From positions 1 through 33,352 of the forward strand of contig JAUNLG010000011.1 of assembly GCA_030532385.1 (NCBI GenBank): a stretch of 33,352 nt of DNA, in the 5' to 3' direction. This document shows positions 25,788 to 33,231 of the stretch, in pieces. The notes beneath the pieces were generated by a model. It ran no database searches and was not told the origin of the DNA. It worked only from the letters and a program-made list of their open reading frames with translations. The translations under genes were made by a program, and so were the position numbers. Numbering within the stretch: the first letter of the stretch is position 1; every line of letters starts with the position of its first letter. This stretch comes from Anaerococcus sp. (GTDB lineage Bacteria > Bacillota > Clostridia > Tissierellales > Peptoniphilaceae).

Positions 25788-26127
25788 GGGACTTTTTGAA
25801 TTTTTTGGTTTTGGGGGAGTTTTGGTCTTTGGTGGGATTTTTGTTTTTTTGGTTGGCTTCGTACTCCGGGGAGACACCCCGGGGACACTTGCGGATGTGT
25901 CCCGTCGGGTTTCTCCCCGGTCCCCTCTTTCCCGTAACCCCCGCAACCGCTTTTTGACCCGCCTCGTTTGTGCTTGCGCCAAACATCGGGTTGGTTTGGG
26001 GTGATGGTTGTTTTGTTCTGAATGGCTTTGGTTGGGGGGGATTTTCTTTTGTTTATGATGGATTTCTAGGTTTGTGGTTTGCTTTTGTTTTCGCTTGTTT
26101 TGCTTTGCAAAACTTTGCTTAGTGGGT
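25788..26127. repeat. Mosaic intergenic repeat unit 2 (modules A-B-D-E)
   Basis: A: 25788-25856. B: 25857-25887. D: 25888-25990, GC-rich. E: 25991-26127, with the hairpin GTTTTGC-TTT-GCAAAAC at 26097-26113. B and the start of D form one long imperfect stem: CCGGGGAGA (25866-25874) with TCTCCCCGG (25912-25920), enclosing GGGACAC/GTGTCCC (25882-25888 and 25897-25903) around an eight-base loop. Bases 25893-26127 are identical to 26254-26488. Confidence 0.9.
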
Positions 26128-26488
26128 AGTTTTATTTTTAGTTTTGTTTCGAAGTTGAGGGGACAGTTCATGACCTAACCCAAAATCTTTGATTTTGTTG
26201 GTAGGTCAGATGTCGCAGTAAAGAAATCTTTGATTTCGTCTTACAGCCGACTCGGATGTGTCCCGTCGGGTTTCTCCCCGGTCCCCTCTTTCCCGTAACC
26301 CCCGCAACCGCTTTTTGACCCGCCTCGTTTGTGCTTGCGCCAAACATCGGGTTGGTTTGGGGTGATGGTTGTTTTGTTCTGAATGGCTTTGGTTGGGGGG
26401 GATTTTCTTTTGTTTATGATGGATTTCTAGGTTTGTGGTTTGCTTTTGTTTTCGCTTGTTTTGCTTTGCAAAACTTTGCTTAGTGGGT
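26128..26488. repeat. Mosaic intergenic repeat unit 3 (modules B'-C-D-E)
   Basis: Here the left arm is an alternative module (26128-26165, ending TTTCGAAGTTGAGGGGACA) instead of the CTTCGTACTCC form. C lies at 26166-26253, D at 26254-26351 and E at 26352-26488. The D-E part is a perfect 235-bp copy of 25893-26127. About 80 T-rich bases without features lie between this unit and the tyrS terminator. Confidence 0.9.
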
Positions 26489-26544
26489 GGTTTTTTTGTT
26501 TTGTCTCCGCTTGTTTTTCTTTGGTTTTTTAATTTTGGGTATGG

Positions 26545-26570
26545 AAAAAGCTGGCTTTTGCCAGCTTTTT
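26545..26570. terminator. Terminator of tyrS (minus strand), symmetric
   Basis: AGCTGGC (26549-26555) and GCCAGCT (26560-26566) pair around TTTT, with A-run on the left and T-run on the right, so it works on both strands. It lies directly beyond the tyrS stop codon and would also stop plus-strand transcripts leaving the repeat locus. Confidence 0.9.
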
Positions 26571-27818
26571 TTAGGCAAGTTCTACTTTGTGGAAGTTTTT
26601 TTTGCCTTTTTTGATTATTATTTTTCCATCTTGGAATATTTCTTTGGTGATTTCGAAGGTTGGGTCTGTTATTTTTTGATCGTTTATTGATACTCCGCCT
26701 TGGTTTACTATTCTTCTTGCTTCTCCGTTTGATTTGGTTAGGCCTAGTTTTGTTAGTAGGTTTAGGAGTCCTAGTGGGAGGTTTTCTTTTTCTAGTTTTG
26801 TTGTTGGCATGGCACTTTCATCGCCTTTTCCTTGGAAGAGGGCTCTTGCTGCATCTCTTGCTTGTTTTGCTTTTTCTTCTCCATGGACTAGTTTTACTAC
26901 TTCATAGGCTAGGGTTTCTTTGGCTTTGTTTATGTCTTTTGCTTCTTTGCTTGCTGTTAGGTTTTTGATTTCTTCTGTTTTTAGGAAGGTTAGTTGGAGG
27001 AGGAATTTTTCTACGTCTCTATCGTCTACGTTTCTCATGTATTGGAACATTTCATATGGGCTTGTTTTTTCTTCATCTAGCCATACTGCTCCTTTTTGGC
27101 TTTTGCCCATTTTTACTCCATCTGCTGTTGTTAGTAGGGAGAAGGTCATGCCGTAGGCTTTGCCATTTTCTTTTTTTCTAATTAGGTCAACTCCTCCTAT
27201 GATGTTTGACCATTGGTCTGATCCTCCGATTTCTAGCTTTACTCCATCATTTCTATACATGTGTAGGAAGTCGTAGGATTGTAGGAGCATGTAGGAGAAT
27301 TCGAAGAAGGTTAGTCCTCCTTGAGCCATTCTATTTTTGTAGGCGTCTTTTTTTAGCATTTCGTTTACTAAGAATTCGTTGCCTATATCTCTTAGGAATT
27401 CTAAGAATTTTAAGTTTAGTAGCCAGTCTTTGTTATTTAGCATTACTGCTCCGTTGTCAAAGTCTAGGAATTTTTGGAATTGTTTGTAAAAGCAGCTGGC
27501 GTTATGGTCGATTCTTTCTTCTGTCATTACTTTTCTCATATCTGACCTTCCTGATGGGTCTCCTATGAGGGTTGTTCCTCCACCTAGAAGGGCTACTGGC
27601 ATGTGGCCGTAGTTTTGCATTCTCATCATTACCATGATTTGGATTAGGTGGCCTACTGTTAGGGAGTCTGCTGTTGCATCAAAGCCACAGTAGAATTTGA
27701 CTTTTTCCTTGCTTAGTAGCTCTTTTAGTTCTTCTTCATTGGTTGCTTGTTCATAGTAGCCACGGGCTACTAGTTCGTCAAAGACGTTATCGTATTCTTT
27801 CTCGTAAGTAAATTTCAT
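26571..27818 (-). CDS. tyrS: Tyrosyl-tRNA synthetase
   Basis: This 415-residue class I aminoacyl-tRNA synthetase charges tRNA-Tyr. The HIGH-type signature is in DSLTVGHLIQIM near residues 46-57, followed by LLGGGTTLIGDPSGR. Tyrosine-binding and KMSKS-type elements follow: SYMLLQSYDF, GGSDQWSNI and KMGKSQ. A C-terminal S4-like RNA-binding domain begins after PLGLLNLL (LTKSNGEARRIVNQGGVSIND). The start was set at the ATG at 27818, which has GGAGGAG eight bases upstream. A longer in-frame start exists but would translate the T-box leader. The gene is transcribed alone, divergently from metG, and ends at the symmetric terminator next to repeat locus 1. Expression should rise when uncharged tRNA-Tyr accumulates. 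Confidence 0.97.
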   Translation of the reverse strand: MKFTYEKEYDNVFDELVARGYYEQATNEEELKELLSKEKVKFYCGFDATADSLTVGHLIQIMVMMRMQNYGHMPVALLGGGTTLIGDPSGRSDMRKVMTEERIDHNASCFYKQFQKFLDFDNGAVMLNNKDWLLNLKFLEFLRDIGNEFLVNEMLKKDAYKNRMAQGGLTFFEFSYMLLQSYDFLHMYRNDGVKLEIGGSDQWSNIIGGVDLIRKKENGKAYGMTFSLLTTADGVKMGKSQKGAVWLDEEKTSPYEMFQYMRNVDDRDVEKFLLQLTFLKTEEIKNLTASKEAKDINKAKETLAYEVVKLVHGEEKAKQARDAARALFQGKGDESAMPTTKLEKENLPLGLLNLLTKLGLTKSNGEARRIVNQGGVSINDQKITDPTFEITKEIFQDGKIIIKKGKKNFHKVELA

Positions 27819-27990
27819 TTCTCCTCCTGATTTTTCCACAAAAAAAGAGCATAAAAGGGCAAATAATGCGGTACCACCTTTTTTTATACTCATACTTGGA
27901 TAGACGCCAAGTTCGCCTTAAACAAAATGAAGTGTAGGTTGGCCATAGCTATTTCAAGCCAGGTTAATGGTTTCATTGTAAGTTTATATA
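27819..27990 (-). promoter_or_regulatory. Tyrosine T-box leader of tyrS (compact Stem I)
   Basis: Reading the minus strand: a short Stem I closed by AATGAA/TTCATT (27977-27926) carries TAC (27936-27934), a tyrosine codon, in the specifier position. Stem III follows as ACTTGG-CGTCTAT-CCAAGT. The T-box AAGGTGGTACCGC lies at 27880-27868. The antiterminator pairs AAAAGG with CCTTTT and GC with GC. The competing terminator pairs GAGTATAAAAAAAGG with CCTTTTATGCTC, followed by seven T. All elements of a transcriptional T-box are present, but Stem I is only about 52 bases. Confidence 0.85.
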
Positions 27991-27997
27991 TATTATT

Positions 27998-28025
27998 AAT
28001 ATACAGGATATGTCATAAATTACAA
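27998..28025 (-). promoter_or_regulatory. Promoter of the tyrS transcript
   Basis: On the minus strand TTGTAA (28025-28020), a 16-base spacer and TATATT (28003-27998). It would start transcription near 27990, just before Stem I of the T-box. The promoter of the divergent metG must overlap this region, but no clear metG boxes were found. Confidence 0.5.
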
Positions 28026-28094
28026 GTTTATATGATTTTTTATCCCCCTTGCAGTATGATAAAGCTAGTATTATTTAGAGTAGAAAGGAATGTT

Positions 28095-30047
28095 ATGAGA
28101 GAAAAAGAACCTTATTATATAACTACTCCGATATATTATCCAAATTCTAACCTACATATCGGAAATACTTACACTTCAGTTATTGCTGATGTGCTTAAAA
28201 GATATAAAAATCTAAGGGGCTATGAGGCCTTTTTGACTACCGGAACTGATGAGCATGGACAAAAGATTATGAGGACTGCTATTAGTGCAGGCACTTCTCC
28301 TCAAAAGTTTGTCGATAGGATTGCTGATGAGACTAAGGAGCTTTGGAAGAAGCTTGAGATTGATTATGATAGATTTATTAGGTCTACTGAGGAAGGTCAC
28401 GAGAAGGATGTGGCTGATATTTTCAATATCCTTTATGATAAGGGAGATATCTATAAGGGAGTCTACAAGGGCTATTATTGTACTCCTGATGAGACTTTTT
28501 GGACTGAATCTCAACTAATAGATGGCAAGTGTCCAGAGTGTGGTAGGGATGTGGAATACCAAGAGGAGGAGACTTACTTTTTTAGGCTATCTAAGTATGA
28601 GGATAGGCTAAAAAACTTGTTTAGGGACCATCCTGATTTCTTAGAACCTAGCTTTAGGCAAAAAGAGATGCTTAATAATTTTATCGATAAGGGTCTAGAA
28701 GATCTTTCTGTTACTAGAAATTCTTTTGACTGGGGAGTTGATGTTCCTTTTGATAATAAGCATGTGGTTTATGTATGGATTGACGCCCTATCTTGCTATC
28801 TTTCTGCTATTGGCTTTGGTGATGATAAGCTTAAGTTTAAGAAGTTCTGGCCTGCTGGAGTTCATTTGATTGGTAAGGATATAGTTAGGTTTCACACTAT
28901 AATCTGGCCTGCTCTTCTTATGGCCCTAGACCTTCCTTTGCCAAAGAAGGTTTTTGCCCATGGTTGGATTCTTTTTGATAATGATAAGATGAGTAAGTCT
29001 AAGGGCAATATTATGTATCCAGAACCTCTTGTTGACCTTTATGGGGTAGACGCCTTAAAATTCTTTATGCTAAGAGAATTTAATTTTGGCTCTGATGGGA
29101 ATTTTTCTGCCCAAAAGTTTATGGAAAGATACAATTCTGATTTAGTTAATGACCTAGGTAACCTAGTATCAAGGACTACTTCAATGATTGATAAGTACAA
29201 TGAAGGTTTTATAGCAAAAGGTTCTATAGAAGAAGAAGTTGACCTTGATCTTAAGGCTAAGGCTAAGTCCACTTATGAGGATTTTATAAGGCTAATGGAT
29301 GACTTTAACTTTAACCTTGCCCTAGAAAGCTTATGGAGCTTTATTAGAAGGGCTAATAAGTATGTAGATGAAACCGAGCCATGGATTTTGGGTCGTGATG
29401 AGGCGAATAAGGAAAGACTTAATAGGGTCTTATATAACCTTGCTGAAAGTCTAAGGATAATCGCCCAACTTATAGAGCCTGTGATGAAAAATACTACCAA
29501 GGAAATCTTGGCCAAGCTTTCTTTTAAGAATATGGGCTTTGAATCTGCAGGCAAGTTTGGTCTTTTAGAAGAGGGGCTAAAGGTATCTAAGGGAGCCAAT
29601 CTTTTTGATAGGCTTGATGTAGAAAAGGAACTTATAAAACTTCATAAGAAAAACCAAGACCTAATTGATGAAAGGATTAGGACTAATAGGGGCGAGCCTG
29701 AAGTGGAAGATGAGGACCTTCCTACCATAGACTTTGGTGATTTTCAAAAAGTTGATATGGTTGTAGGAGAAATTGTTGGTGCCTATGACCATCCAAATGC
29801 TGATAAGCTCTTAGTCTTTAAGGTTGATATAGGAGAAGAAGCGCCAAGGACTATTATTTCAGGAATCAAAAAATGGTATAAGGCTGATGACCTTTTGGGC
29901 AAAAAAGTTATTGTTGTCAAAAATCTTGCCAAAAGAAAAATGCGTGGCATAGAGTCTGAGGGCATGATCCTTGCTGCAGATGATGGGACTAATTTATCGC
30001 TCTTATCCCTCCTATCTGACCTTCCAAATGGGTCTAAGGTGTCCTAA
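28095..30047 (+). CDS. metG: Methionyl-tRNA synthetase with C-terminal tRNA-binding domain
   Basis: This 650-residue class I synthetase charges initiator and elongator tRNA-Met. The HIGH motif is HIGN (21-24), and the catalytic lead is TTPIYYPN. The zinc-knuckle region has Cys129, Cys146 and Cys149 (CTPDETFWTESQL, KCPECG), which looks like a single reduced knuckle. KMSKS is at 298-302. The anticodon-binding helical domain follows, and a Trbp111/EMAP-like tRNA-binding domain occupies about 545-650 (FQKVDMVVGEIV, HPNADKLLVFKVDIG). The ATG at 28095 was chosen for its AAAGGA ribosome binding site and because the family's N-terminus begins just there; an upstream extension of 56 codons is not homologous. 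The stop codon overlaps the tatD start as TAATG, so the two genes are co-translated. Confidence 0.97.
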   Translation: MREKEPYYITTPIYYPNSNLHIGNTYTSVIADVLKRYKNLRGYEAFLTTGTDEHGQKIMRTAISAGTSPQKFVDRIADETKELWKKLEIDYDRFIRSTEEGHEKDVADIFNILYDKGDIYKGVYKGYYCTPDETFWTESQLIDGKCPECGRDVEYQEEETYFFRLSKYEDRLKNLFRDHPDFLEPSFRQKEMLNNFIDKGLEDLSVTRNSFDWGVDVPFDNKHVVYVWIDALSCYLSAIGFGDDKLKFKKFWPAGVHLIGKDIVRFHTIIWPALLMALDLPLPKKVFAHGWILFDNDKMSKSKGNIMYPEPLVDLYGVDALKFFMLREFNFGSDGNFSAQKFMERYNSDLVNDLGNLVSRTTSMIDKYNEGFIAKGSIEEEVDLDLKAKAKSTYEDFIRLMDDFNFNLALESLWSFIRRANKYVDETEPWILGRDEANKERLNRVLYNLAESLRIIAQLIEPVMKNTTKEILAKLSFKNMGFESAGKFGLLEEGLKVSKGANLFDRLDVEKELIKLHKKNQDLIDERIRTNRGEPEVEDEDLPTIDFGDFQKVDMVVGEIVGAYDHPNADKLLVFKVDIGEEAPRTIISGIKKWYKADDLLGKKVIVVKNLAKRKMRGIESEGMILAADDGTNLSLLSLLSDLPNGSKVS

Positions 30048-30808
30048 TGGGTCTAATTGATAGCCACTGCCACCTAACAGATGAGGCTTTTGATGGGGAT
30101 AGGGATTTTATAATTAAGGACCTTGGTAATTTTAAGGTTGACTATATTATAAATCCTGGTACAAACCTGGCTGATTCTAAAAAGGCCCTAGACCTTGCCC
30201 ATAAGTTTGATAGGGTCTTTGCCCAAGTGGGTATTCACCCTGAAGATGTAGATTCAATGGGAGAAGGTGACCTTAAGGAGATTGAAGGTATGGCTAAAGA
30301 TCCTAGGGTCCTTGCCATAGGGGAGATTGGCCTTGATTATCATTTTAGGGATGATAATAAGGATAGGCAAAAGGAAGTCTTTATTAGCCAGCTTAAGATG
30401 GCTAGAAGGCTTGGTAAGCCTTGTGTAATCCATACTAGGGATGTAGGTATGGATGCCTATGAAATTTTGAAAGACTTTAAGGATCTTAAGGTTCAAATCC
30501 ATTGCTTTCAAGAAGATGAAAGGATGCTTAAGCTTTATCTAGACTTAGGTTTTTATATTTCTATTGGGGGAGTGGTGACCTTTAAGAATGGTCTTAATGA
30601 GAAAAGGGCGGCAGGTCTTTGTCCTATGGATAGGCTTATGGTTGAGACAGATAGCCCCTACCTAAGTCCTGAACCCTTTAGGGGCCTAAGGAATGATCCT
30701 AGGAGGATTATGGAAGTGGCAAGGGTTATTGCTGGTATTAGGGGAGTTAAGCTTAGTAGGGTTATTAAGGGGACTAGTAGGAGTGCTAGGGAGTTTTTTG
30801 ACTTTTAG
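30047..30808 (+). CDS. tatD: TatD-family metal-dependent DNase/hydrolase
   Basis: This 253-residue protein has the TIM-barrel metal hydrolase pattern. His7 and His9 are in IDSHCHL, Glu93 in AIGEIGLDYHF, His129 in CVIHTRD, His152 in IHCFQED and Asp202 in VETDSPYLSPEP. The family usually has HCFSG at the fourth site; here it reads HCFQED. TatD proteins are 3'-5' exonucleases on damaged DNA or RNA, and the gene commonly follows metG in Gram-positive bacteria, as here with a one-base overlap. The last codons (REFFDF) and the stop codon lie inside a repeated sequence: TTGACTTT-TAG-AAAGTCAA forms a perfect 8-bp stem whose loop is the TAG stop. Confidence 0.94.
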   Translation: MGLIDSHCHLTDEAFDGDRDFIIKDLGNFKVDYIINPGTNLADSKKALDLAHKFDRVFAQVGIHPEDVDSMGEGDLKEIEGMAKDPRVLAIGEIGLDYHFRDDNKDRQKEVFISQLKMARRLGKPCVIHTRDVGMDAYEILKDFKDLKVQIHCFQEDERMLKLYLDLGFYISIGGVVTFKNGLNEKRAAGLCPMDRLMVETDSPYLSPEPFRGLRNDPRRIMEVARVIAGIRGVKLSRVIKGTSRSAREFFDF

Positions 30809-31237
30809 AAAGTCAAGGAAATTTTTGTTTTTTTATTTTTTGACCTCGTTTTGCGGGGTCTTTTTTTCTTGGTTTTTTTGAAGGAAGGGGAGAGGAAGGA
30901 TTTAGGTTGATTTTTTTGGTTTTGGGGGAGTTTTGGTCTTTGGTGGGGTTGTTGTTTTTTACTTTTTTTCTTCGTACTCCGGGGAGACACCCCGGGGACA
31001 CTTGCGGATGTGTCCCGTCGGGTTTCTCCCCGGCCCCCTCTTTCCCGTAACCCCCGCAACCGCTTGTCGACCCGCCTCGTTTGTGCTTGCGCCAAACATC
31101 GGGTTGGTTGGGGTAATGTTTGTTTTGTTCTGAATGGCTTCGATTGAGGATTTGTTTTTTGTTTATGATGGATTTCTAAGTTTTAGGTTTTCTTTTGTTT
31201 TCGCTTGTTTTGCTTTGCAAAACTTTGCTTAGTGGGT
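30795..31237. repeat. Mosaic intergenic repeat unit 4 (terminator-A-B-D-E)
   Basis: The unit begins inside the last codons of tatD with the TTGACTTT/AAAGTCAA hairpin and the terminator (to 30883), then module A to 30969, B 30970-31000, D 31001-31103 and E 31104-31237. Locus-specific variants, CGCTTGTCGACCCG in D and GGTTGGTTGGGGTAATG in E, are shared with unit 5 but not with units 1-3. Bases 31006-31174 are identical to 31420-31588. Confidence 0.9.
30842..30868 (+). terminator. Terminator of metG-tatD, part of the repeat family
   Basis: GACCTCG (30842-30848) pairs with CGGGGTC (30854-30860) around TTTTG, with seven T following. Bases 30795-30883 are repeated almost exactly at 32431-32520 behind the membrane-protein gene. 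Confidence 0.9.
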
Positions 31238-31645
31238 GGATTTTTGTTTGTTTTGGGGGATTTGTGGTCTTTGGTGGGGTTTTTGTTTTTTATTGATTGG
31301 CTTCGTACTCCGGGGGGACACCCCGGGGACAGTTCATGACCTAACCCAAAATCTTTGATTTTGTTGGTAGGTCAGATGCCTGAGTACAGAAATCTATGAT
31401 TTCGTCTTACAGCCGACTCGGATGTGTCCCGTCGGGTTTCTCCCCGGCCCCCTCTTTCCCGTAACCCCCGCAACCGCTTGTCGACCCGCCTCGTTTGTGC
31501 TTGCGCCAAACATCGGGTTGGTTGGGGTAATGTTTGTTTTGTTCTGAATGGCTTCGATTGAGGATTTGTTTTTTGTTTATGATGGATTGCTGGGTTTGTG
31601 GTTTGATTTTATTTTCGCTCGTTTTGCTTTGCAAAACCTTGCTTG
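31238..31645. repeat. Mosaic intergenic repeat unit 5 (modules A-B-C-D-E)
   Basis: This is the only unit in the window with every internal module: A 31238-31300, B 31301-31331 (with one extra change, CCGGGGGGACACC), C 31332-31419, D 31420-31517 and E 31518 to about 31645. C sits exactly between GGGGACA and GGATGTGTCCC, the two arms of the stem that in units 2, 4 and 8 is closed by the short CTTGC. After 31588 module E departs from unit 4. Confidence 0.9.
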
Positions 31646-31675
31646 CTTGTGTCGGTTTTTATTTTTCAAAAATTT

Positions 31676-31735
31676 TGTAAAGTAAGCTTGACATTTTTTG
31701 CTAAGTAGACTATATTAAAAGTGTAAAGTAAGCTT
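31676..31735 (+). promoter_or_regulatory. Paired operator-like direct repeats around the regulator promoter
   Basis: TGTAAAGTAAGCTT occurs twice without mismatch, at 31676-31689 and 31722-31735, 46 bases apart start to start. The first copy runs into the -35 box and the second lies just past the expected transcription start. This is a typical layout for repression, most likely by the XRE protein encoded next. Confidence 0.65.
31688..31716 (+). promoter_or_regulatory. Promoter of the XRE regulator/membrane-protein operon
   Basis: TTGACA (31688-31693), a 17-base spacer and TATATT (31711-31716), a near-consensus promoter framed by the two 14-bp repeats. Confidence 0.8.
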
Positions 31736-31773
31736 TGCATAATAGGATGATTTTTGCTTCTAAGGAGTTTTTT

Positions 31774-31974
31774 ATGGATAATAGGTTGGCTGAGTTTAGG
31801 AAGAAGTGGAGGTTGTCTCAGGAAGAGTTGGCTTTTGAGGTTGGTGTTTCTAGACAGACTATTACTTCTATTGAGACAGGTAGGTATGTTGCAAGTTTGC
31901 CTTTGGCTTTTAAGTTGGCTAGGTTTTTTTCTTGCAAGATTGAGGATATTTTTTTTATGGATGAGGAGGATTAG
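31774..31974 (+). CDS. XRE-family transcriptional regulator, single HTH domain
   Basis: At 66 residues this is one Cro/CI-type helix-turn-helix domain: RLAEFRKKWRLSQEELAFEV, then GVSRQTITSIETGRYVASL and LAFKLARFFSCKIEDIFFMD. Short XRE proteins of this type (YozG-like) usually repress their own operon and are paired with a membrane protein, as here. The ATG at 31774 follows AAGGAG (31762-31767) by six bases. The stop codon directly abuts the next ATG, so the two products should be made together. The paired TGTAAAGTAAGCTT repeats around the promoter are the likely binding sites. Codons are very rich in T and G. Confidence 0.9.
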   Translation: MDNRLAEFRKKWRLSQEELAFEVGVSRQTITSIETGRYVASLPLAFKLARFFSCKIEDIFFMDEED

Positions 31975-32424
31975 ATGAGAAAGTATGAGGATTTTAAGAG
32001 GGATCTTTCTAGAAGGTTATTTTATATGGCTTTTATGGTTTTTGCTATGGTGGCTGTTCTAATTCTTGCTAGTTTTGTTTTTGATGTTAGTGTTGTTGAT
32101 GGTCCTATTCCTTTTGATTATATCTTTGGGTTTTTTGTAGGGATTATTTTGGGGCTTTTGTTTTTAGGGGTTTTGACTTATAGGAAGGCTTTTAGTGATA
32201 GGGGGCTTAGGGAGCTTTATATTTCTGCTAAGGATGAGAGGAATGTTTATATCAAGATGAAGTCAGGGCTTAATGTGATTCCTTTTTTGTCGGTTGGGCT
32301 TTTGTTTTTGTCTTTGATTTTTGTTTTTATTAATTTTTGGGTGTTTTTGACTTTGGCCCTTGTTGGTCTTGGTCAGGTTCTTGTGGCTTTGGTGCTTTTT
32401 TGGTATTGGTCTAGGAGGGTGTAG
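31975..32424 (+). CDS. Four-helix membrane protein paired with the XRE regulator, function unknown
   Basis: This 149-residue protein has four likely membrane segments, at about 15-37, 49-70, 103-122 and 124-147. A cytosolic loop between the second and third carries LRELYISAKDERNVYIKMKSG. A DER motif in that loop is a feature I associate with the DUF2178-like small membrane proteins that are encoded behind short XRE regulators, but the family match is uncertain. The ATG follows the regulator stop codon without a gap, with GAGGAGG in the end of the regulator gene as its ribosome binding site. The gene ends seven bases before a repeat unit that also supplies its terminator. No enzymatic motif was found. 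Confidence 0.8.
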   Translation: MRKYEDFKRDLSRRLFYMAFMVFAMVAVLILASFVFDVSVVDGPIPFDYIFGFFVGIILGLLFLGVLTYRKAFSDRGLRELYISAKDERNVYIKMKSGLNVIPFLSVGLLFLSLIFVFINFWVFLTLALVGLGQVLVALVLFWYWSRRV

Positions 32425-32430
32425 GTGGGA

Positions 32431-32701
32431 TTTTTGACTTTTGGAAAGTCAAGGAAATTTTTTGTTTTTTTATTTTTTGACCTCGTTTTGCGGGGTCTTT
32501 TTTCTTGGTTTTTTTGAAGTTTTGAATTTTTTGGCTGTGGTTTTTTTGGTCTTTGGTGGGGTTTTTGTTTTTTATTGATTGACTTCGTACTCCGGGGAGA
32601 TGTCCCGGGGACAGTTCATGACCTAACCCAAAATCTTCGATTTTGTTGGTAGGTCAGATGTCGAAGTACAGAAATCTATGATTTCGTCTTACAGCCGACT
32701 A
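32431..32701. repeat. Mosaic intergenic repeat unit 6 (terminator-A-B-C)
   Basis: The terminator module runs 32431-32520, A to 32582, B 32583-32613 (ATGTC variant) and C 32614-32701. C ends CCGACTA instead of CCGACTC. No D module follows; GGATGGGGAC leads into the next T/G-rich tract, as in unit 1. Confidence 0.87.
32479..32503 (+). terminator. Terminator of the regulator/membrane-protein operon, part of the repeat family
   Basis: GACCTCG-TTTTG-CGGGGTC followed by six T, the same hairpin as behind tatD. The preceding TTGACTTT-TGG-AAAGTCAA (32434-32452) matches the hairpin that contains the tatD stop codon. Confidence 0.9.
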
Positions 32702-32895
32702 GGATGGGGACTTTTTGAATTTTTTTGTTTTGGGGGAGTTTTGGTCTTTGGTGAGATTTTTGTTTTTATTGATTGACTTCGTACTCCGGGGAGATGTCCC
32801 GGGGACAGTTCATGACCTAACCTATAGTCTTTAGTTTTGTTGGTAGGTCAGATGCCTGAGTACAGAAATCTATGATTTCGTCTTACAGCCGACTC
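32702..32895. repeat. Mosaic intergenic repeat unit 7 (modules A-B-C)
   Basis: A 32702-32776, B 32777-32807 and C 32808-32895. C has the GCCTGAGTACAG variant of its second stem-loop and several changes in the first (CTATAGTCTTTAG). D and E are absent. Confidence 0.85.
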
Positions 32896-33231
32896 GGATG
32901 TTGATCTTTTGTTTGGAGGATTTGTGGTCTTTGGTGGGATTTTTGTTTTTATTGGTTGACTTCGTACTCCGGGGAGACACCCCGGGGACACTTGCGGATG
33001 TGTCCCGTCGGTTTTCTCCCCGGCCCCCTCTTTCCCGTAACCCCCGCAACCGCTTTTTGACCCGCCTCGTTTGTGCTTGCGCCAAACATCGGGCGTGTCA
33101 GGTGGTTTTTGTTATATAATTTTTGCCTGCGTTTTATATTTACTTTCTTTGTTTGTTTATACTGGATTGCTGAGTTTTGTGGTTTGCTTTAGTTTCTGCT
33201 CGTTTTGCTTTGCAAAACCTTGCTTAATGTG
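32896..33231. repeat. Mosaic intergenic repeat unit 8 (modules A-B-D-E)
   Basis: A 32896-32959, B 32960-32990, D 32991-33093 and E 33094 to about 33231. D matches units 2 and 4 closely (CGCTTTTTGACCCG form). E is more divergent, but keeps the GTTTTGC-TTT-GCAAAAC hairpin. Confidence 0.87.

Noticed and set aside
25770-26171. A 133-codon minus-strand frame through repeat unit 2, with similar frames in units 4 and 8 that share an Arg/Gly-rich stretch (GETRRDTSASVPGV)
   Set aside because: The shared peptide is only the translation of the GC-rich D and B modules. Other D copies (31420-31517) read in another frame, the ends differ between copies, and no ribosome binding site precedes them. Shared nucleotide structure explains the similarity.
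27819-27893. A 25-residue N-terminal extension of TyrS
   Set aside because: These codons are the T-box antiterminator and terminator. The ATG at 27818 has a strong ribosome binding site and begins the conserved protein.
27927-28094. A 56-residue N-terminal extension of MetG
   Set aside because: It overlaps the tyrS promoter and T-box region, has no ribosome binding site and shows no family similarity. The ATG at 28095 starts the conserved sequence.
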